Assembly: GCF_037176765.1 (NCBI RefSeq) | Contig: NW_027118836.1 | Coordinates: 682,001-746,000, forward strand | Source: Anolis sagrei | Lineage: Eukaryota; Chordata; Lepidosauria; Squamata; Anolidae | Length of the DNA stretch: 64,000 nt | Direction of reading: 5' to 3' | Shown: positions 31,226 to 41,245 of the stretch, piece by piece | How the letters are laid out: each line of letters starts with the position of its first letter | How positions within the stretch are numbered: the stretch's first letter is position 1 | The notes under the pieces: model-generated | Seen by the model: only the letters and a program-made list of their open reading frames with translations | Database searches by the model: none | Told to the model about the DNA's origin: nothing | Position numbers and translations under genes: made by a program

Positions 31226-31640
31226 AAAAATGAACAAAATCTGGTTACCAGTATTAAAAAACAAAACACCAAAGTCAAGACAGTAAATAAAGAACAACGC
31301 TCAGAAACATCAGACAGCAAACCATCAAGTGCCGATTAACACCTCCCAAACAGAGGATGCCTCCATGCAACAAAGCCATGTTACCTCTATGTAGATACTC
31401 TCACTGATTGACTTTACATGATATGGAGCTTGCTAATTTGTAATATTCACACTTGCTTTAACGGAAAAGGGTTTCATCTCCTGCACTGACAGAACCTTTG
31501 CAGATGCCTGCTACAGATGCAGTGGAAACATCAGGAGAGAATGCAACTGGGACATGGCCATACAGGCCAAAAAACTCATAGCAACACAGTGATTCCAGCC
31601 ATGAAAGCTTTCTACAACACATTACACTTCTAGTGCCATA
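31226..31640 (+). mobile_element. Penelope-like element 3' tail, plus strand
   Basis: AATGAACAAAATCTGGTTACC, the AGATACTCTCACTGATTGAC motif, CAGGAGAGAATGCAACTGGG and CATGGCCATACAGGCCAAAA give the same 3' UTR as after the PLE endonuclease at 25627-26154. It ends at GTGATTCCAGCCATGAAAGC. It is a 5'-truncated copy. Confidence 0.85.
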
Positions 31641-32140
31641 TATCCCTGTTGCAAAGAGTAGGTGACATGACTAGCCTATCCTTGTGCAAGCATCACTTTT
31701 TTGTCACAGGAACAATGGTTTCTGGAATTTGTATGGATGTTACAGGGGCAGGCAATTGGATATCATCAGGCCAAAGACTGCATTTTTCAGTTCTTTGGAC
31801 TCAGGCTTTTTTTGTTTTGTTTTGAAGGGATTTATACAAATCCTCATCTGATCAAATAGGACAGATGGCAAATGGGCTTGAAATGGCAACTGTGTACCCT
31901 AGAGATGGGGTCTAGGGGGTATTCACGGAAGACTATTGTTATCTCGAGGAGGCAAGCTAGGTGGGGTACACGGTCCTCCCATTTTTCTATACCCATTGCC
32001 CCTTTAAAAAAAATCCCTAAAGGAACGAAATCTGCTTTACAGGGAACATTGAAATTTTTCTTCCTTTCTTATGCCTACTTTCATTGTTAAGAGTGAATTG
32101 GGATGGAATTAGAGGGCGTACAGCTGGCTGATGTAAAACG
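31641..32140. other. No recognised gene
   Basis: Apart from the small dispersed repeat at 31739-31780 (shared with 26437-26478), I see nothing identifiable. A 72-codon frame at 31872-32090 has no motif. Confidence 0.45.
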
Positions 32141-32880
32141 GATGTGATTAATTAGAAATGGCATTTTCCTTCTCCCAATTTTGGAAAATTCCTGAAAAAC
32201 AGATCGGGACAGAATTTTCCCGAATTGCACACCCCTAACATAAACCCATGTTGGAAAGCATGATCTCTGACATTGTATATGTTGTGGAAATTCAATAAAA
32301 TACTTCTGTTAAAAAGGAAAAAGTGGAAAAAATAAAAACGGAAAGAGAAAAACGTCTCTTTTAAAATGTGTATTTATTAGAACTCTTTCAAAATAACATA
32401 AAAACAGAGGGAACATATCCGTGTATAGGAAAGTAGGAAATATAGGTGGGAAGTGGTTGCAGGGAGGAATAGGGAGTAGGTAAGGGAGGGTAGGATGGGG
32501 GTAGGATTGGAGCAAAGGATTGGATTTGGGTTGGGAAGGTTAGGGTGATGAGGGGCTTAGGTTGGGGTAGGAAAGTTTGGTTTGTCTTCCAAAGAATTGA
32601 TCAATTTTCTTATTTTTTAGTATTTCTTAGGTGTTGTTGGAAGGTGTCATAAAAAAGGGCTAGTAGCAAATCCCAAGACCAGTGGAGGTAAAGAGAAAGA
32701 TCCACAGCAGGAGCCCCCCACCAACCCAAGACTGAAAAGCCAAAGGTCACCACGCCCATGGCCCCAATCCATAGAGAATAGGGATCTCTGTGCTGGATTT
32801 GCCTACCGGTTGGCCAAGGTAGAAGAGACATAAAAGTAAGGAGGCAGCAGTCCTTCCTGCAGAAACTGCCTTCAAGTGCT
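32141..32880 (+). repeat. Segmental duplication A, copy 2
   Basis: Near-identical partner of 28768-29530. Differences are mostly single-base (for example ACAGAGGGAACATATCCGTG here against ACAGGGGGAACATATCAGTG). Exon-like module E5 at 32675-32900 corresponds to E3; after TCCTGCAGAAACTGCC the two diverge. Confidence 0.9.
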
Positions 32881-32930
32881 GAGCAATGGAGCCCAGCAAA
32901 GATTATTTCCCCTTTAAAATATATTTATTG
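32675..32930 (+). pseudogene. Exon-like YLRAP-related module E5
   Basis: It carries the same coding phrase as E3 (DPQQEPPTNPRLKSQRS, PWPQSIENRDLCAGFAYRLA) but a short insertion shifts the frame after the KVEE residues. The proline-rich end is replaced by CCCAGCAAAGATTATTTCCC, a version shared with E6 and E7. Confidence 0.4.
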
Positions 32931-32969
32931 ATAGTGTTTGTTATTTCTTCTTATTCTCATTATTATTTT

Positions 32970-33235
32970 TGTCTATTTTTAGAAATTCTAAGGAGAAAGG
33001 TCCAACCAGCGGAGGAAAAGAAAAAGATCCACAGCAGGAGCCCCCCACCAACTCAAGACTGAAAAACCAAAGGTCACCACCCCCACGGCCCCAGTCCATG
33101 GAGAATAGGGATCTCCGTACTGTGTTTTGACACCAGCTGGCCAAGGCTGAAGAGCCCGAAGTAAGAAGGCAACAGTCTTTCCTGCTTAAGCTGCCTCCGA
33201 GTGGAGCCCAGCAAAGATTATTCCCTTTTTTGAAT
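32970..33235 (+). pseudogene. Exon-like YLRAP-related module E6
   Basis: It begins after TTTTGTCTATTTTTAG with AAATTCTAAGGAGAAAGGTC and contains AAGATCCACAGCAGGAGCCC and AGCTGGCCAAGGCTGAAGAG. Homology to the YLRAP frame is clear at the DNA level, but the reading frame is not maintained throughout. Confidence 0.4.
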
Positions 33236-33339
33236 ATATTATGTTTGTTATTGATTCTTATTCTCATTATTATTTTTGTCTATTTTTAGTAAATTGATTT
33301 TTAGTATTTGTAGAGTTTTGAATATTCATTGTTTTGATT

Positions 33340-33720
33340 TATTTAAGGGGCCTTGAATGGGAAGACACCTCCATCCCCTGGCCAGTGTGGCCCATCCATC
33401 TGCAACACCAGTGACCGAGCAGACAGTGGTATCCCATGTGGGAAGTCGCTGCACACAAAGCTGCACAAGAAGAAATTCTAAGGAGAAAGGTCCAAGACCA
33501 GCGGAGGAAAAGAGGAAGATCCACAGCAGGAGCCCTCCACCAACTCAAGACTGAAAAGCCAATGGTCACCACCCCCACGGCCCTAGTCCATGGAGAATAG
33601 GGATTTCCGTAGTGTGTTTGCACACTGGCTGGCCAAGGTTGAAGAGCCCGAAGTAAGGAGGCAGCAGCCTTCCTGCTTAAGCTGCCTCCGAGTGGTGCCC
33701 AGCGAAGATTATTCCCTTTT
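33340..33720 (+). pseudogene. Long decayed YLRAP-related module E7
   Basis: The TGATTTATTTAAGGGGCC start corresponds to the CATTTATTTAAGAGCCCCC of copy 2 (27183). Homology continues through CCTGGCCAGTGTGGCC, ATTCTAAGGAGAAAGGTCC and CTGGCCAAGGTTGAAGAGC, so it spans most of the YLRAP frame. A 65-codon frame (33357-33554) is kept, but the full frame is broken. It shows that the E modules descend from the same sequence as the YLRAP frames. Confidence 0.5.
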
Positions 33721-33889
33721 TTGAATATATTATGTTTGTTATAGATTCTTATTCCCATTATTATTTTTGTCTGTTTTTAGTAAATTTATTTGTAGTATTT
33801 GTTAGAGTTTTGAATATTCATTGTTTTCTTTTGTTTCTGAAATATAGAATACATTTATTTCATTTTTTTTAGTTTTATTCATTTTTTGT

Positions 33890-34080
33890 ATTTATTAAAT
33901 TAAATATAAATATAATAAACTGAAGGTATGTATGTGTCAATGTCTGTGGTTCCCACTTCCAGAGATGCCCCTGACCCCCACTGATTATAGATCAGGACCA
34001 GGTTTGACACAGACCCCATATGACCAACAGAAAATACTAGAGAGGTGTTTTTTTTGGGGGGGGGGGGGCTTGACATGTTC
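33890..34080 (+). mobile_element. Helitron-like 5' fragment
   Basis: The AT-rich start AAATATAAATATAATAAACTG and GTCTGTGGTTCCCACTTCCA are followed by CATATGACCAACAGAAAATACT. The same variant is present in the 2.31-kb units (39140, 41475, 43785). Poly-G at 34055-34067 marks the end of similarity. Confidence 0.6.
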
Positions 34081-34665
34081 TTTGAGAAGTATCAAGGATG
34101 TCAACTGACCTTTGCAAATTTCCAACTGAACATTGCTTGACAAACTCTCCCTCTTACCTGGAATCGGGGGGGGGGGGGGGGAGGTAAAGGAAACACTGAG
34201 CAGAATGTTGGGCTGATTATCTAGCTCCTGAGCTGCCAGTCAATGAAATCCCACAAGGGGCTAATAAACTCTGTAAGTAAATTGTGAAAATGTGTTGGGC
34301 ACCAGCAAGAAATTACATCAGACTGCTTAGAAAAACAACCCTGTACTGAATATTCCTTTGTCATCAGCCCTCCAAAATATTTTATCTACTTGCTTTTTTA
34401 AAAAAGTGAAAATATGCCTGCACAGTCTTGGCCTAGTATAATGTTGTGGGTGGATAGTTTGACATGGGAGGTTGTCCACTATTTCGGACAGGCTTGTGTG
34501 TCAAGGTGTCTTTCCACTTCTTTGTACAAACTTGCTGTTTTAACTATTACTACTGTGAAGGAGTAGAATTTTCATTATGATTTGATGAGCTAACAGTGTT
34601 AACAAGGACATTTGTTAAGGGAATGAACAAAACTATCTAGTAGAAGTTTTTTCCTCCCTCTTGGA
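34081..34665. other. No recognised gene; poly-G tract
   Basis: A poly-G run lies at about 34167-34180. The rest is unremarkable AT-rich sequence. Confidence 0.45.
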
Positions 34666-34795
34666 TGCATGCTATGTGCCTTCAAGTTGTCTGTTGACTT
34701 ACGGTGACCCCATGAATTTCACAAGGTTTTCTTAGGAAAGGAATACTCAGAGGTGATTTTGCCAGTTCCTACCTCTGGAATATAGCTGAACTTCA
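34666..34795 (+). mobile_element. SINE-like dispersed repeat fragment
   Basis: GCATGCTATGTGCCTTCAAGT, GACTTACGGTGACCCCATGA and AAGGTTTTCTTAGGAAAGG form a phrase that I recall as common in squamate genomes. The family name and full extent are uncertain, and no target duplication was found. Confidence 0.45.
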
Positions 34796-35005
34796 AACTT
34801 TTTAGCATTCATATTAAATATAGCTTCACTTTAACCTTTTTATAATCCACATTTTATCCCATGATATCACGATTGTGCCATATTCGTCATAATCACCACT
34901 ATCCTCATCACCACCTAACATCTTCACTATCACAGATGCAAGGTTGTTGGCTTCAAAGCAGGCTGTGACTTCCATGTGCATTTACTATGGTCTAAAGTCA
35001 TACCA

Positions 35006-35342
35006 GGGAGTCCCCGGTGGTGCAATGGGTTAAACCGCTGAGCTGTTGAGCTTGTCGACCGAAAGGTCGCAGGTTTGAATCCGGGGAGCGGCGTGAGCTT
35101 CTGCTGTCAGCCCCAGCCTTTGCCAACCTAGCAGTTTGAAAACATGCAAATGTGAGTAGATCAATAGGTACCTCTCAGGTGGGAAGTTAATGGCGCTCCA
35201 TGCAGTCATGCTGGCCACATGACCTTGGAGGTGTCTAAGGACAATGCCGGCCTCTTCGGCTTAGAAATGGAGATGAGCACCACACTCCAGAGTCGGACAT
35301 GACTGGACTTAATGTCAGGGGAAAACCTTGACCTTTACCCTT
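35006..35342 (+). mobile_element. Complete Sauria SINE (337 bp) with 12-bp target duplications
   Basis: The tRNA-derived head contains an A-box-like region (GGTGCAATGGGTTAAACCGC) and the B box GGTTTGAATCC at 35072-35082. The body includes CAAATGTGAGTAGATCAATA and GCGCTCCATGCAGTCATG, and the Bov-B-like tail reads GTCGGACATGACTGGACTTA, ending AACCTTGACCTTTACCCTT. Perfect 12-bp target duplications AAAGTCATACCA lie at 34994-35005 and 35343-35354. It depends on a partner LINE (Bov-B/RTE type in this family) for movement. It is the best-preserved SINE in the window. Confidence 0.95.
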
Positions 35343-35499
35343 AAAGTCATACCAACAATTAAAATAAAACAACAATCAGGACCCAGATATGGTAACATAG
35401 TCCAAATATAAATTTGTAAATATAAGCCCCTTTTATAACACTGGAACAAGGGTCATTAGTCCCAAAACAATTTGCCAACTTCTAGACAGGTTTTTGTAC

Positions 35500-35823
35500 A
35501 GAAGTGTATCACTGTGGGAAGAGTGCCACGGTCATGATTCTCTTGCCTCTGCTCTTCCAGGCGGCCGCCGCAGCGCTCAAGACCCTCTTCCTCTTCCTCT
35601 GAGGAAGAAGAAGAAAGGGGAGATGAGAAGAAGGGGAAAGTGGGAGAGACTGAAACAGGGAGAAAGAGAAAGAGCTTGAGTGGGAGACAGACAGAACAAA
35701 AGGAGCTCTGCGTTAGCAGCTAAGACTGATTCCACTGAGAGGGAGGTCTCCTCCTTGGCAGGCCAGATAAATGCCCTCAGCGGGCCACATCTAGCCCCCA
35801 GGCTGCAGTTTGAGGACCCCTGT
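35500..35823 (+). mobile_element. hAT-like element, right end only
   Basis: The end TGCAGTTTGAGGACCCCTG at 35805-35823, preceded by GCGGGCCACATCTAGCCCC, matches the general form of vertebrate hAT termini (CAG-GGTCCTCAAACT on the other strand). The purine-rich interior (GAAGAAGAAGAAAGGGGAG) is low-complexity. No left end or 8-bp target duplication was found. Confidence 0.45.
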
Positions 35824-36689
35824 TCTCATGGGAGCATTCCTAAAAAAAGAAAGGCAAAGGCTTACTTCTTGTAATAAACAGCATTACAAATCACCTAACC
35901 TGGGCATTGCAGTTATTGGTTTAGAAAGTATCTCTTTGGGTTTGGAGACCGCCATTTTTCCTGGGGTTGAGATCTCCATTTTGGAATCTCCCCTGCCTCC
36001 TTCAGTAGAGAAAAGAGCCTCAGATGTGCTGTTGGTCAGGCAGGTAGCTCTGAAAAACCATTGTGAAAACAATTGAGTTATAGATAGGTTAATTGAGAAT
36101 TGAGTAACTGAATTATATAGATAGAAAGATAGAAGCATATTGAGATAATATTGAGTACTGAGATATAGAGAAGCCTATTGAGATACTATAGATATTGAGA
36201 AAAGAAATTGAGTTATTGAGAAATAGAGAGAAATAGTTATTGAGTACTATTGAGCATTACTTCATCTCCAACGCTAACCTTGAGCTTAGATAGTGGAAGA
36301 CCTGTTCTTTCTAACCATAGCAGCTCAGGGTTAGGGTGAAAGTCCCAGGATTTTTTCTACCATTTGGGTAAAAGTTGCCTCAGTAACTGAAGGAAAAGGA
36401 AAGAAAGATCATCTCTATGGTTTCTCAGATTGACTGTTTGTGTTGTAACTTCTTCAAGCTGTGCCAAGTCCGCTAAGGACTTGGGAAATAAATATTCTGT
36501 TTGATGTTCCAAACCTGAAGTGGCCTCAGTTGCTGAGAATTTTTGAGCCTCTAAAGAAAGACCCCCCCCCCCCCCCGCAGTCCTTCCAGATAAAGAGAGA
36601 AGCACATCTTTGTTTTAATTTTATAGTGTCTAGGTGTGACGGCACAACCTGAGCTAGACAAAAAAGGAACAAAATGGTTTAAAAGCTAG
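35824..36689. other. No recognised gene
   Basis: Contains a degenerate ATTGAG-rich stretch at about 36070-36250 (repeated ATTGAGATA/ATTGAGTA words) and a poly-C run near 36565-36580. Frames of 82-88 codons lack motifs. Confidence 0.45.
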
Positions 36690-36787
36690 CATAGCATAGT
36701 TTTTGGAAGATGTCATTTCACAAGGACTTTAGCCTCCTCTACCAAGGAGCGCTGGTACATGTGAAATGAAAAATCTATTGAAATGGC

Positions 36788-37084
36788 TTAGTCCTCGTAA
36801 TGAAGGCTGTTTTTCCCTATGGTTCTTTCTCTCTCTATTATTGTCATTTGGGTTAAAGCCTTTATAGTCCTGAGTATTTCCTCTTCATCTTCCTTGAAGT
36901 ATTCTACACATATTAATAAAATTATGTTTATATCCATGGAATGATTTTCTTCTCCACTAGCCAAGAAGCGGTCATTTGTGACAATGAGAGGATCATGATT
37001 AAGAAAAATAAATTTCCAATTATTACAAGTCCCAGAATCCATGTCTATAGAGAAAACCTTGCTTGCCAAGGACTGCTGCTGCAA
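36788..37084 (-). CDS. Hypothetical 98-codon frame, possible exon
   Basis: The minus-strand frame contains CNNWKFIFLNHDPLIVTNDR, then ASGEENHSMDINIILLICVE and YFKEDEEEILRTIKALTQMT. It has normal composition and an acidic KEDEEE patch. The paralogue at 46920-47250 keeps the same phrase (MDVKIFLLIFVGYFKEDEEE) but has a stop soon after. I do not recognise a domain. It could be an exon of an unassigned host gene or part of an old repeat. Confidence 0.28.
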   Translation of the reverse strand: MQQQSLASKVFSIDMDSGTCNNWKFIFLNHDPLIVTNDRFLASGEENHSMDINIILLICVEYFKEDEEEILRTIKALTQMTIIERERTIGKNSLHYED

Positions 37085-37904
37085 GAGAAAGAATGATTAT
37101 TCTCTGCGTTCCTTGTTCAGTCAGACAAGCAGGTGCACTCCCTCACTCCCTAAAATTCTTTCAGCCATGGGTAAGCAAACTTGCAGATAGATAAGCCACA
37201 GCTCAGGGTCAGACATTTCAACAGAATCATTCATAGGCTTTGACGTTAGAAACAGAAGAACCAACCAGAAGTTGCTTACGTGTTGTTTTTACCAGTTTGA
37301 TATAAAAACTTGTTAAGTGCGCCACAAAGGGGGGGGGGGCAGTTCTTTGTTCTTTGACCTGGATGGTCAAGGAATGTTCATCTCAATGTTGACCAACTTG
37401 AAAAAAAGCCTTGTTGAAAAACCAAATCGGAATCTCATCTCCTGCCTGCCCTCTGGGCCCGTCACCCTAGATTCCCAGTCTCTAACAACAACACCGAGAA
37501 GGTCATTACTTCAAGGGTTTCTTGTGAAGTCAAATGTGGTTAGATTTCTTTTGAGAAGTGAAAACGAAAACCTTCCCCAAATTAAGGAGGTCCCCAATCT
37601 TCATTCCTCTTTTGAGTTCGTTTATGGAACTAATGGACTCGTAGGGTTTGACCAGCTGAAATGTTGGGACGGGTCCTGCAGAGAGGCTAAAATGGCAATC
37701 TGAGCTGCTTGTCTTCTCTGTGCCCACTACACCCTTCTGGATTCATGAAACACTAAGAGAAAATGTGGATAATTCATTGCTTTCTTTTCTTCCTAGCTGA
37801 ATTTATGCTGGCTTGAGGGTTTTCTCTAGGAATTGCTTCTCTTCGGTATCAAGCTTTAACCTGCATTATAGTTCCTGTGTAGAACCGCCTTCAGTGAAAT
37901 TTTG

Positions 37905-38145
37905 GATAAATAATTAGGAGAAATTAAGATTAATATTATTATTATGAAAAATAGAGTAGAGGATAATTTATTAGTGAAATAATTACATGGAGGTATTGTG
38001 TAAACCTCTGTGTCTTGAAGATTGGAGGGAGGGTGAATGGGACAAAGCAAGATTGTGAATTGCGATTTGCTGCTGTACTGTGACATGGTACAAAATCTGG
38101 AAGTTCAATAAATATTACTATTGAAAAATAAAAGTAAAAAAGAAA
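37905..38145 (+). mobile_element. L1-like 3' end (first of five copies)
   Basis: CTTGAAGATTGGAGGGAGGG, GTGACATGGTACAAAATCTG and CAATAAATATTACTATTG are followed by an A-rich tail. Copies recur at 40240-40475, 42550-42785, 44860-45095 and 47640-47875. The polyadenylation-like end and A tail suggest an L1 3' UTR; no coding sequence confirms it. Confidence 0.5.
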
Positions 38146-38149
38146 GACA

Positions 38150-38575
38150 GGATTCTTCCTAAGTGACTATGGCCTGGCATCCAACCCTTCTGTTCAATAA
38201 TGAATTATTCTCCTCCTGCCTGAGGGCCCATCAAGACAGGCACCTATGGCAGTGTCTTTGGACTACATCAGAAAGAGTTGGGGAAAATGGGGGAAATTGT
38301 GTTCTTTGCATGTAGAATCATCTTCTTTGTGTGGGCTTCTGTAACCTACTGGCCTACTGTGCAGGGCTGTAGTTTGGTTCCTTAAAGGCCAAAAGCCAAG
38401 CAGCCATTTTCTTAGCTCAGAGCTGAGGGAGCAGAGCCAGCAGGCAGCCTTTAGGGTATGTGGCGCCACCTGATTGGTCAATAGCCTTGGACGAAGAAAG
38501 TGGGTGAAACTAAGACAAGGCCAGGAGAAAAAGGAACAATTTTAAGTCAATTAGGCAGCGTGTATTAAACTTTAA
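38150..38575 (+). repeat. Repeat R, copies in the tandem units
   Basis: The same sequence as 30035-30624 (CACCTGATTGGTCAATAGCC with an inverted CCAAT box), here with GTGGGTGAAAC in place of the GC box. Other copies lie at 40490-40920, 42800-43230, 45110-45540 and 47890-48400. The copies at 30035 and 47890 extend further (TTTGGGTTA...CAGCTTGTGT), so the unit copies are 3'-truncated where ATTAGGCAGCGTGTATTAAA begins. Confidence 0.7.
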
Positions 38576-38623
38576 GAAAAATAAAGGGGACAGAATCCTC
38601 TACAGTTGAGTGACACATAGTGC

Positions 38624-38911
38624 CAGGCATGTAGCGGGGGGGGGGGGGGGGGCTTGTGGGGCTTCAGCCCCCCCCCCCCCCCCAAGATTCTCATGGTGAT
38701 CCGCGAGAAGGCCTTACTGGTACATGATTTAAACTGTTATGTTTATTCATATCATGATCTGATCACCATTCTCAATATATCCCTTATGTATGGGGGCATT
38801 GGGGTAACGATATAAAAGGGTAGACCCTCTTTCACTCAGACTCAGCCCCCCCGAACCAAACTCAGCCGCCCCCCCCCAAAAAAAAAAAACAAAATCCTGG
38901 CTATGAGCCTG
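38624..38911 (+). mobile_element. hAT-like MITE, unit 1 (288 bp)
   Basis: It starts CAGGCATGTAGC and ends GCTATGAGCCTG, giving imperfect inverted ends (CAGGC..TAGC/GCTA..GCCTG). It is flanked by CATAGTGC (38616-38623) and CATAGCGC (38912-38919), an 8-bp target duplication with one change. A CAG start and 8-bp duplication fit the hAT superfamily. The interior has G and C runs and no coding capacity. Confidence 0.85.
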
Positions 38912-39139
38912 CATAGCGCGCTATTCCTAACAGCTATTAGGGTAACTGTTACGGCTTCCATCTTTAAAGAAGATGGAGAATTTATTTACCCCCATCACAC
39001 ACGGTCACCTCTTCTTGCCTCTAGCTCAGCTATCCATCCCAAAGCATCATTCTTAAGACAGACACCACTCTTTTAACTTTCTTCTCAATCCTGTTACACT
39101 AGAGGAGATCCAAGGCACCATTCTAACTTTCTAAATATT

Positions 39140-39490
39140 ACATTAAATATAAATATAATAAAAGTGAATGTATGCATCTATGTATGTATGTGACAATGTC
39201 TGTGGTTCCCACTTCCAGAGATGACCGTGACTCCCACCGATTATGGATCAGGACCAGGTTTGGCACACAGAACCCACACGACCAACAGAAAATATTAGAG
39301 GGGTTTTTTGGGGGGAGAGGGGATTGACCTTGATTTTGGGGAGTTGTAATTCAACCGCATCCAGAGAGCACTGAACCCAGCCACTGACAGATCTGGACCA
39401 AACTTGGCACACAGACCCAATGTGGCCAACTGTGAATCCTGATATTGGATAATCACTGGTCACATCACCAAGTGGAGGATTATGAGTTGT
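39140..39490 (+). mobile_element. Helitron-like fragment, unit 1 (also in units 2 and 3)
   Basis: GTCTGTGGTTCCCACTTCCA, GACCAACAGAAAATATTAGA, GGGGAGTTGTAATTCAACCG and GATCTGGACCAAACTTGGCA form the Helitron-like interior module in its TGGTTCCCAC variant. Equivalent copies lie at 41475-41820 and 43785-44130. Neither the TC start nor the CTAG end is clear. Confidence 0.6.
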
Positions 39491-39635
39491 TAGGATCATA
39501 ACCTATTGCATTAGGACCAATTGGGAAAACCACAATCTTTCAATCTTTTGAGAAAAGAAATGGTGTCCACATGGTTTATGCTTGGCAAATGGTTTTGAAC
39601 TCTTGGATTGATTTCCTAGTGACTCGTAACAATTA

Positions 39636-39795
39636 ACAATGAACGGCGCTCCATGTAGTCATGCCGACCACATGACCTTGGAGGTGTCTACGGACAATGC
39701 TGGCTCTTCAGTTCTTCAGTTTAGAAATGGAGATGAGCACTACACCCCAGAGTCAGACATGACTGGACTTAATGTCACCTTTACCTTTACCTTAA
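39636..39795 (+). mobile_element. Sauria SINE 3' half, unit 1 (also in units 2-4)
   Basis: GGCGCTCCATGTAGTCATGC, CATGACCTTGGAGGTGTC, AAATGGAGATGAGCACTACA and GTCAGACATGACTGGACTTA, then CACCTTTACCTTTACCTTAA. The tRNA head is absent. Copies lie at 41969-42112, 44279-44422 and, partial, 45822-45885. Flanking TTAACAATTA and ACAATTAGGA may be remnants of a target duplication. Confidence 0.8.
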
Positions 39796-39828
39796 CAATT
39801 AGGAACAGAGAATATGCCAATACACAAA

Positions 39829-39831
<3 letters not shown>

Positions 39832-39862
<31 letters not shown>
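39832..39862 (+). repeat. (TA)n microsatellite (also in units 2-4)
   Basis: Pure TA repeats follow ACACAAAGCA in each unit: about 39830-39862, 42150-42172, 44460-44482 and a short version near 45910. Lengths differ between units, as expected for slippage after duplication. Confidence 0.9.
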
Positions 39863-39866
<4 letters not shown>

Positions 39867-40005
39867 GATCTGCAGAAGTATTATATAATACTCAAAATAT
39901 ATCTAATCTCCCATAAATGTCTTGTACCTATTTCATGCTCTCAGAAGACAAAATTCAAGTTAGATTTCTTTAAAATAGCTTGTTTTATTCACAACTTAGA
40001 ATCAT

Positions 40006-40219
40006 AGACTTGGAAGAGACCTCATGGGCCATCCAGTCAAACCCCCTGCCAAGAAACAGGAAAACTGCATTCAAAGCACCCCCCCCCCCCCCACAGATAG
40101 CCTCTGTTTAAAAGCTTCCAAAGAAGGAGCCTCCACCATACTCCGGGGCAGAGAGTTCCACTGTTGAACAGCTCTCACAGTCTTCCTAATGTTCAGATGG
40201 AATCTCCTTTCTTGTAGAA
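40006..40219 (-). mobile_element. CR1 3' end, minus strand, truncated at the duplication junction
   Basis: Reversed, it encodes [20 protein letters not shown] and [18 protein letters not shown], the CR1 ORF2 C-terminus, followed by GGATGGCCCATGAGGTCTC. Copies lie at 42302-42528 and 44612-44838. In all three the CR1 stops at CTTGTAG, where the next unit begins. The parental copy at 46050-46413 continues further into ORF2. Confidence 0.9.
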
Positions 40220-40956
40220 CCGCCGTCAGTGAAATTTTGGATAAATAATTAGGGGAATTCAAGATTAACATTAATATTATGAAAAATAGAGTAGAGGATA
40301 ATTCATTAGAGGTAATTACATGGAAGTATTGTGTAAACCTCTGTGTCTTGAAGATTGGAGGGAGGGTGGATGGGACAAAGCAAGATTGTGGATTGCGATT
40401 TGTTGCTGTACTGTGACATGGTACAAAATCTGGAAGTCCAATAAATATTACTATTGAAAAATAAAAGTAAAAGAGAAAGACAAGTTTCTTCCTAAGTGAC
40501 TATGGCCTGGCATCCAACCCTTCTGTTCAGTAATGAATTAATCTCCTCCTGCCTGAGGGCCCATCAAGACAGGCACCTATGGCAGTGTCTTTGGACTACA
40601 TCAGAAAGAGTTGGGGAGAATGGGGGAAATTGTGTTCTTTGCATGTAGAGTCATCTTCTTTGTGTGGGCTTCTGTAACCTACTGGCCTACTGTGCAGGGC
40701 TGTAGTTTGGTTCCTTAAAGGCCAAAAGCCAAGCAGCCATTTTCTTAGCTCAGAGCTGAGGGAGCAGAGCCAGCAGGCAGCCTTTAGGGTATGTGGCGCC
40801 ACCTGATTGGTCAATAGCCTTGGAGGAAGAAAGTGGGTGAAACTAAGACAAGGCCAGGAGAAAAAGGAACAATTTTAAGTCAATTAGGCAGCGTGTATTA
40901 AACTTTAAGAAAAATAAAGGGGACAGAATCCTCTACAGTTGAGTGACACATAGTGC

Positions 40957-41245
40957 CAGGCATGTAGCCGGGGGGGGGGGCTTGTGGGGCTTCAGCCCCC
41001 CCCCCCCCCCGCCCCCCGAAATTCTCATGGTGGTCCGCGAGAAGGCCTTACTGGTACATGATTTAAACTGTTATGTTTATTCATATCATGATCTGATCAC
41101 CATTCTCAATATATCCCTTATGTATGGGGGTATTGGGGTAACGATACAAAAGGGTAGACCCTCTTTCACTCAGACTCAGCCCCCCCGAACCAAACTCAGC
41201 CCCCCCCCCCAAAAAAAACAAAACAAAATCCTGGCTATGAGCCTG
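40957..41245 (+). mobile_element. hAT-like MITE, unit 2 (289 bp)
   Basis: Ends as in unit 1, with perfect CATAGTGC target copies at 40949-40956 and 41246-41253. Present by duplication of the unit, not by a new insertion. Confidence 0.88.

Larger units (their letters stand above)
36690..38575 (+). repeat. Dispersed duplication B, left copy
   Basis: It is homologous to 46827-48400 with several indels: GGAAGATGTCATTTCACAAG (36705/46841), CCTTCCCCAAATTAAGGAG (37572/47309) and ACCTGCATTATAGTTCCTGTGT (37859/47592). It is more diverged than the 2.31-kb units are from one another, so it predates the tandem amplification that it flanks. Confidence 0.82.

Noticed and set aside
35041-35082. A functional tRNA gene at the SINE head
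   Set aside because: The A and B boxes belong to a complete Sauria SINE with a Bov-B-like tail and target duplications; it cannot fold as a full tRNA.
38150-38575. Repeat R as a definite solo LTR
   Set aside because: It has CCAAT- and GC-box-like words, but I found no clear matching termini or target duplication. It is kept as an unclassified promoter-like repeat.
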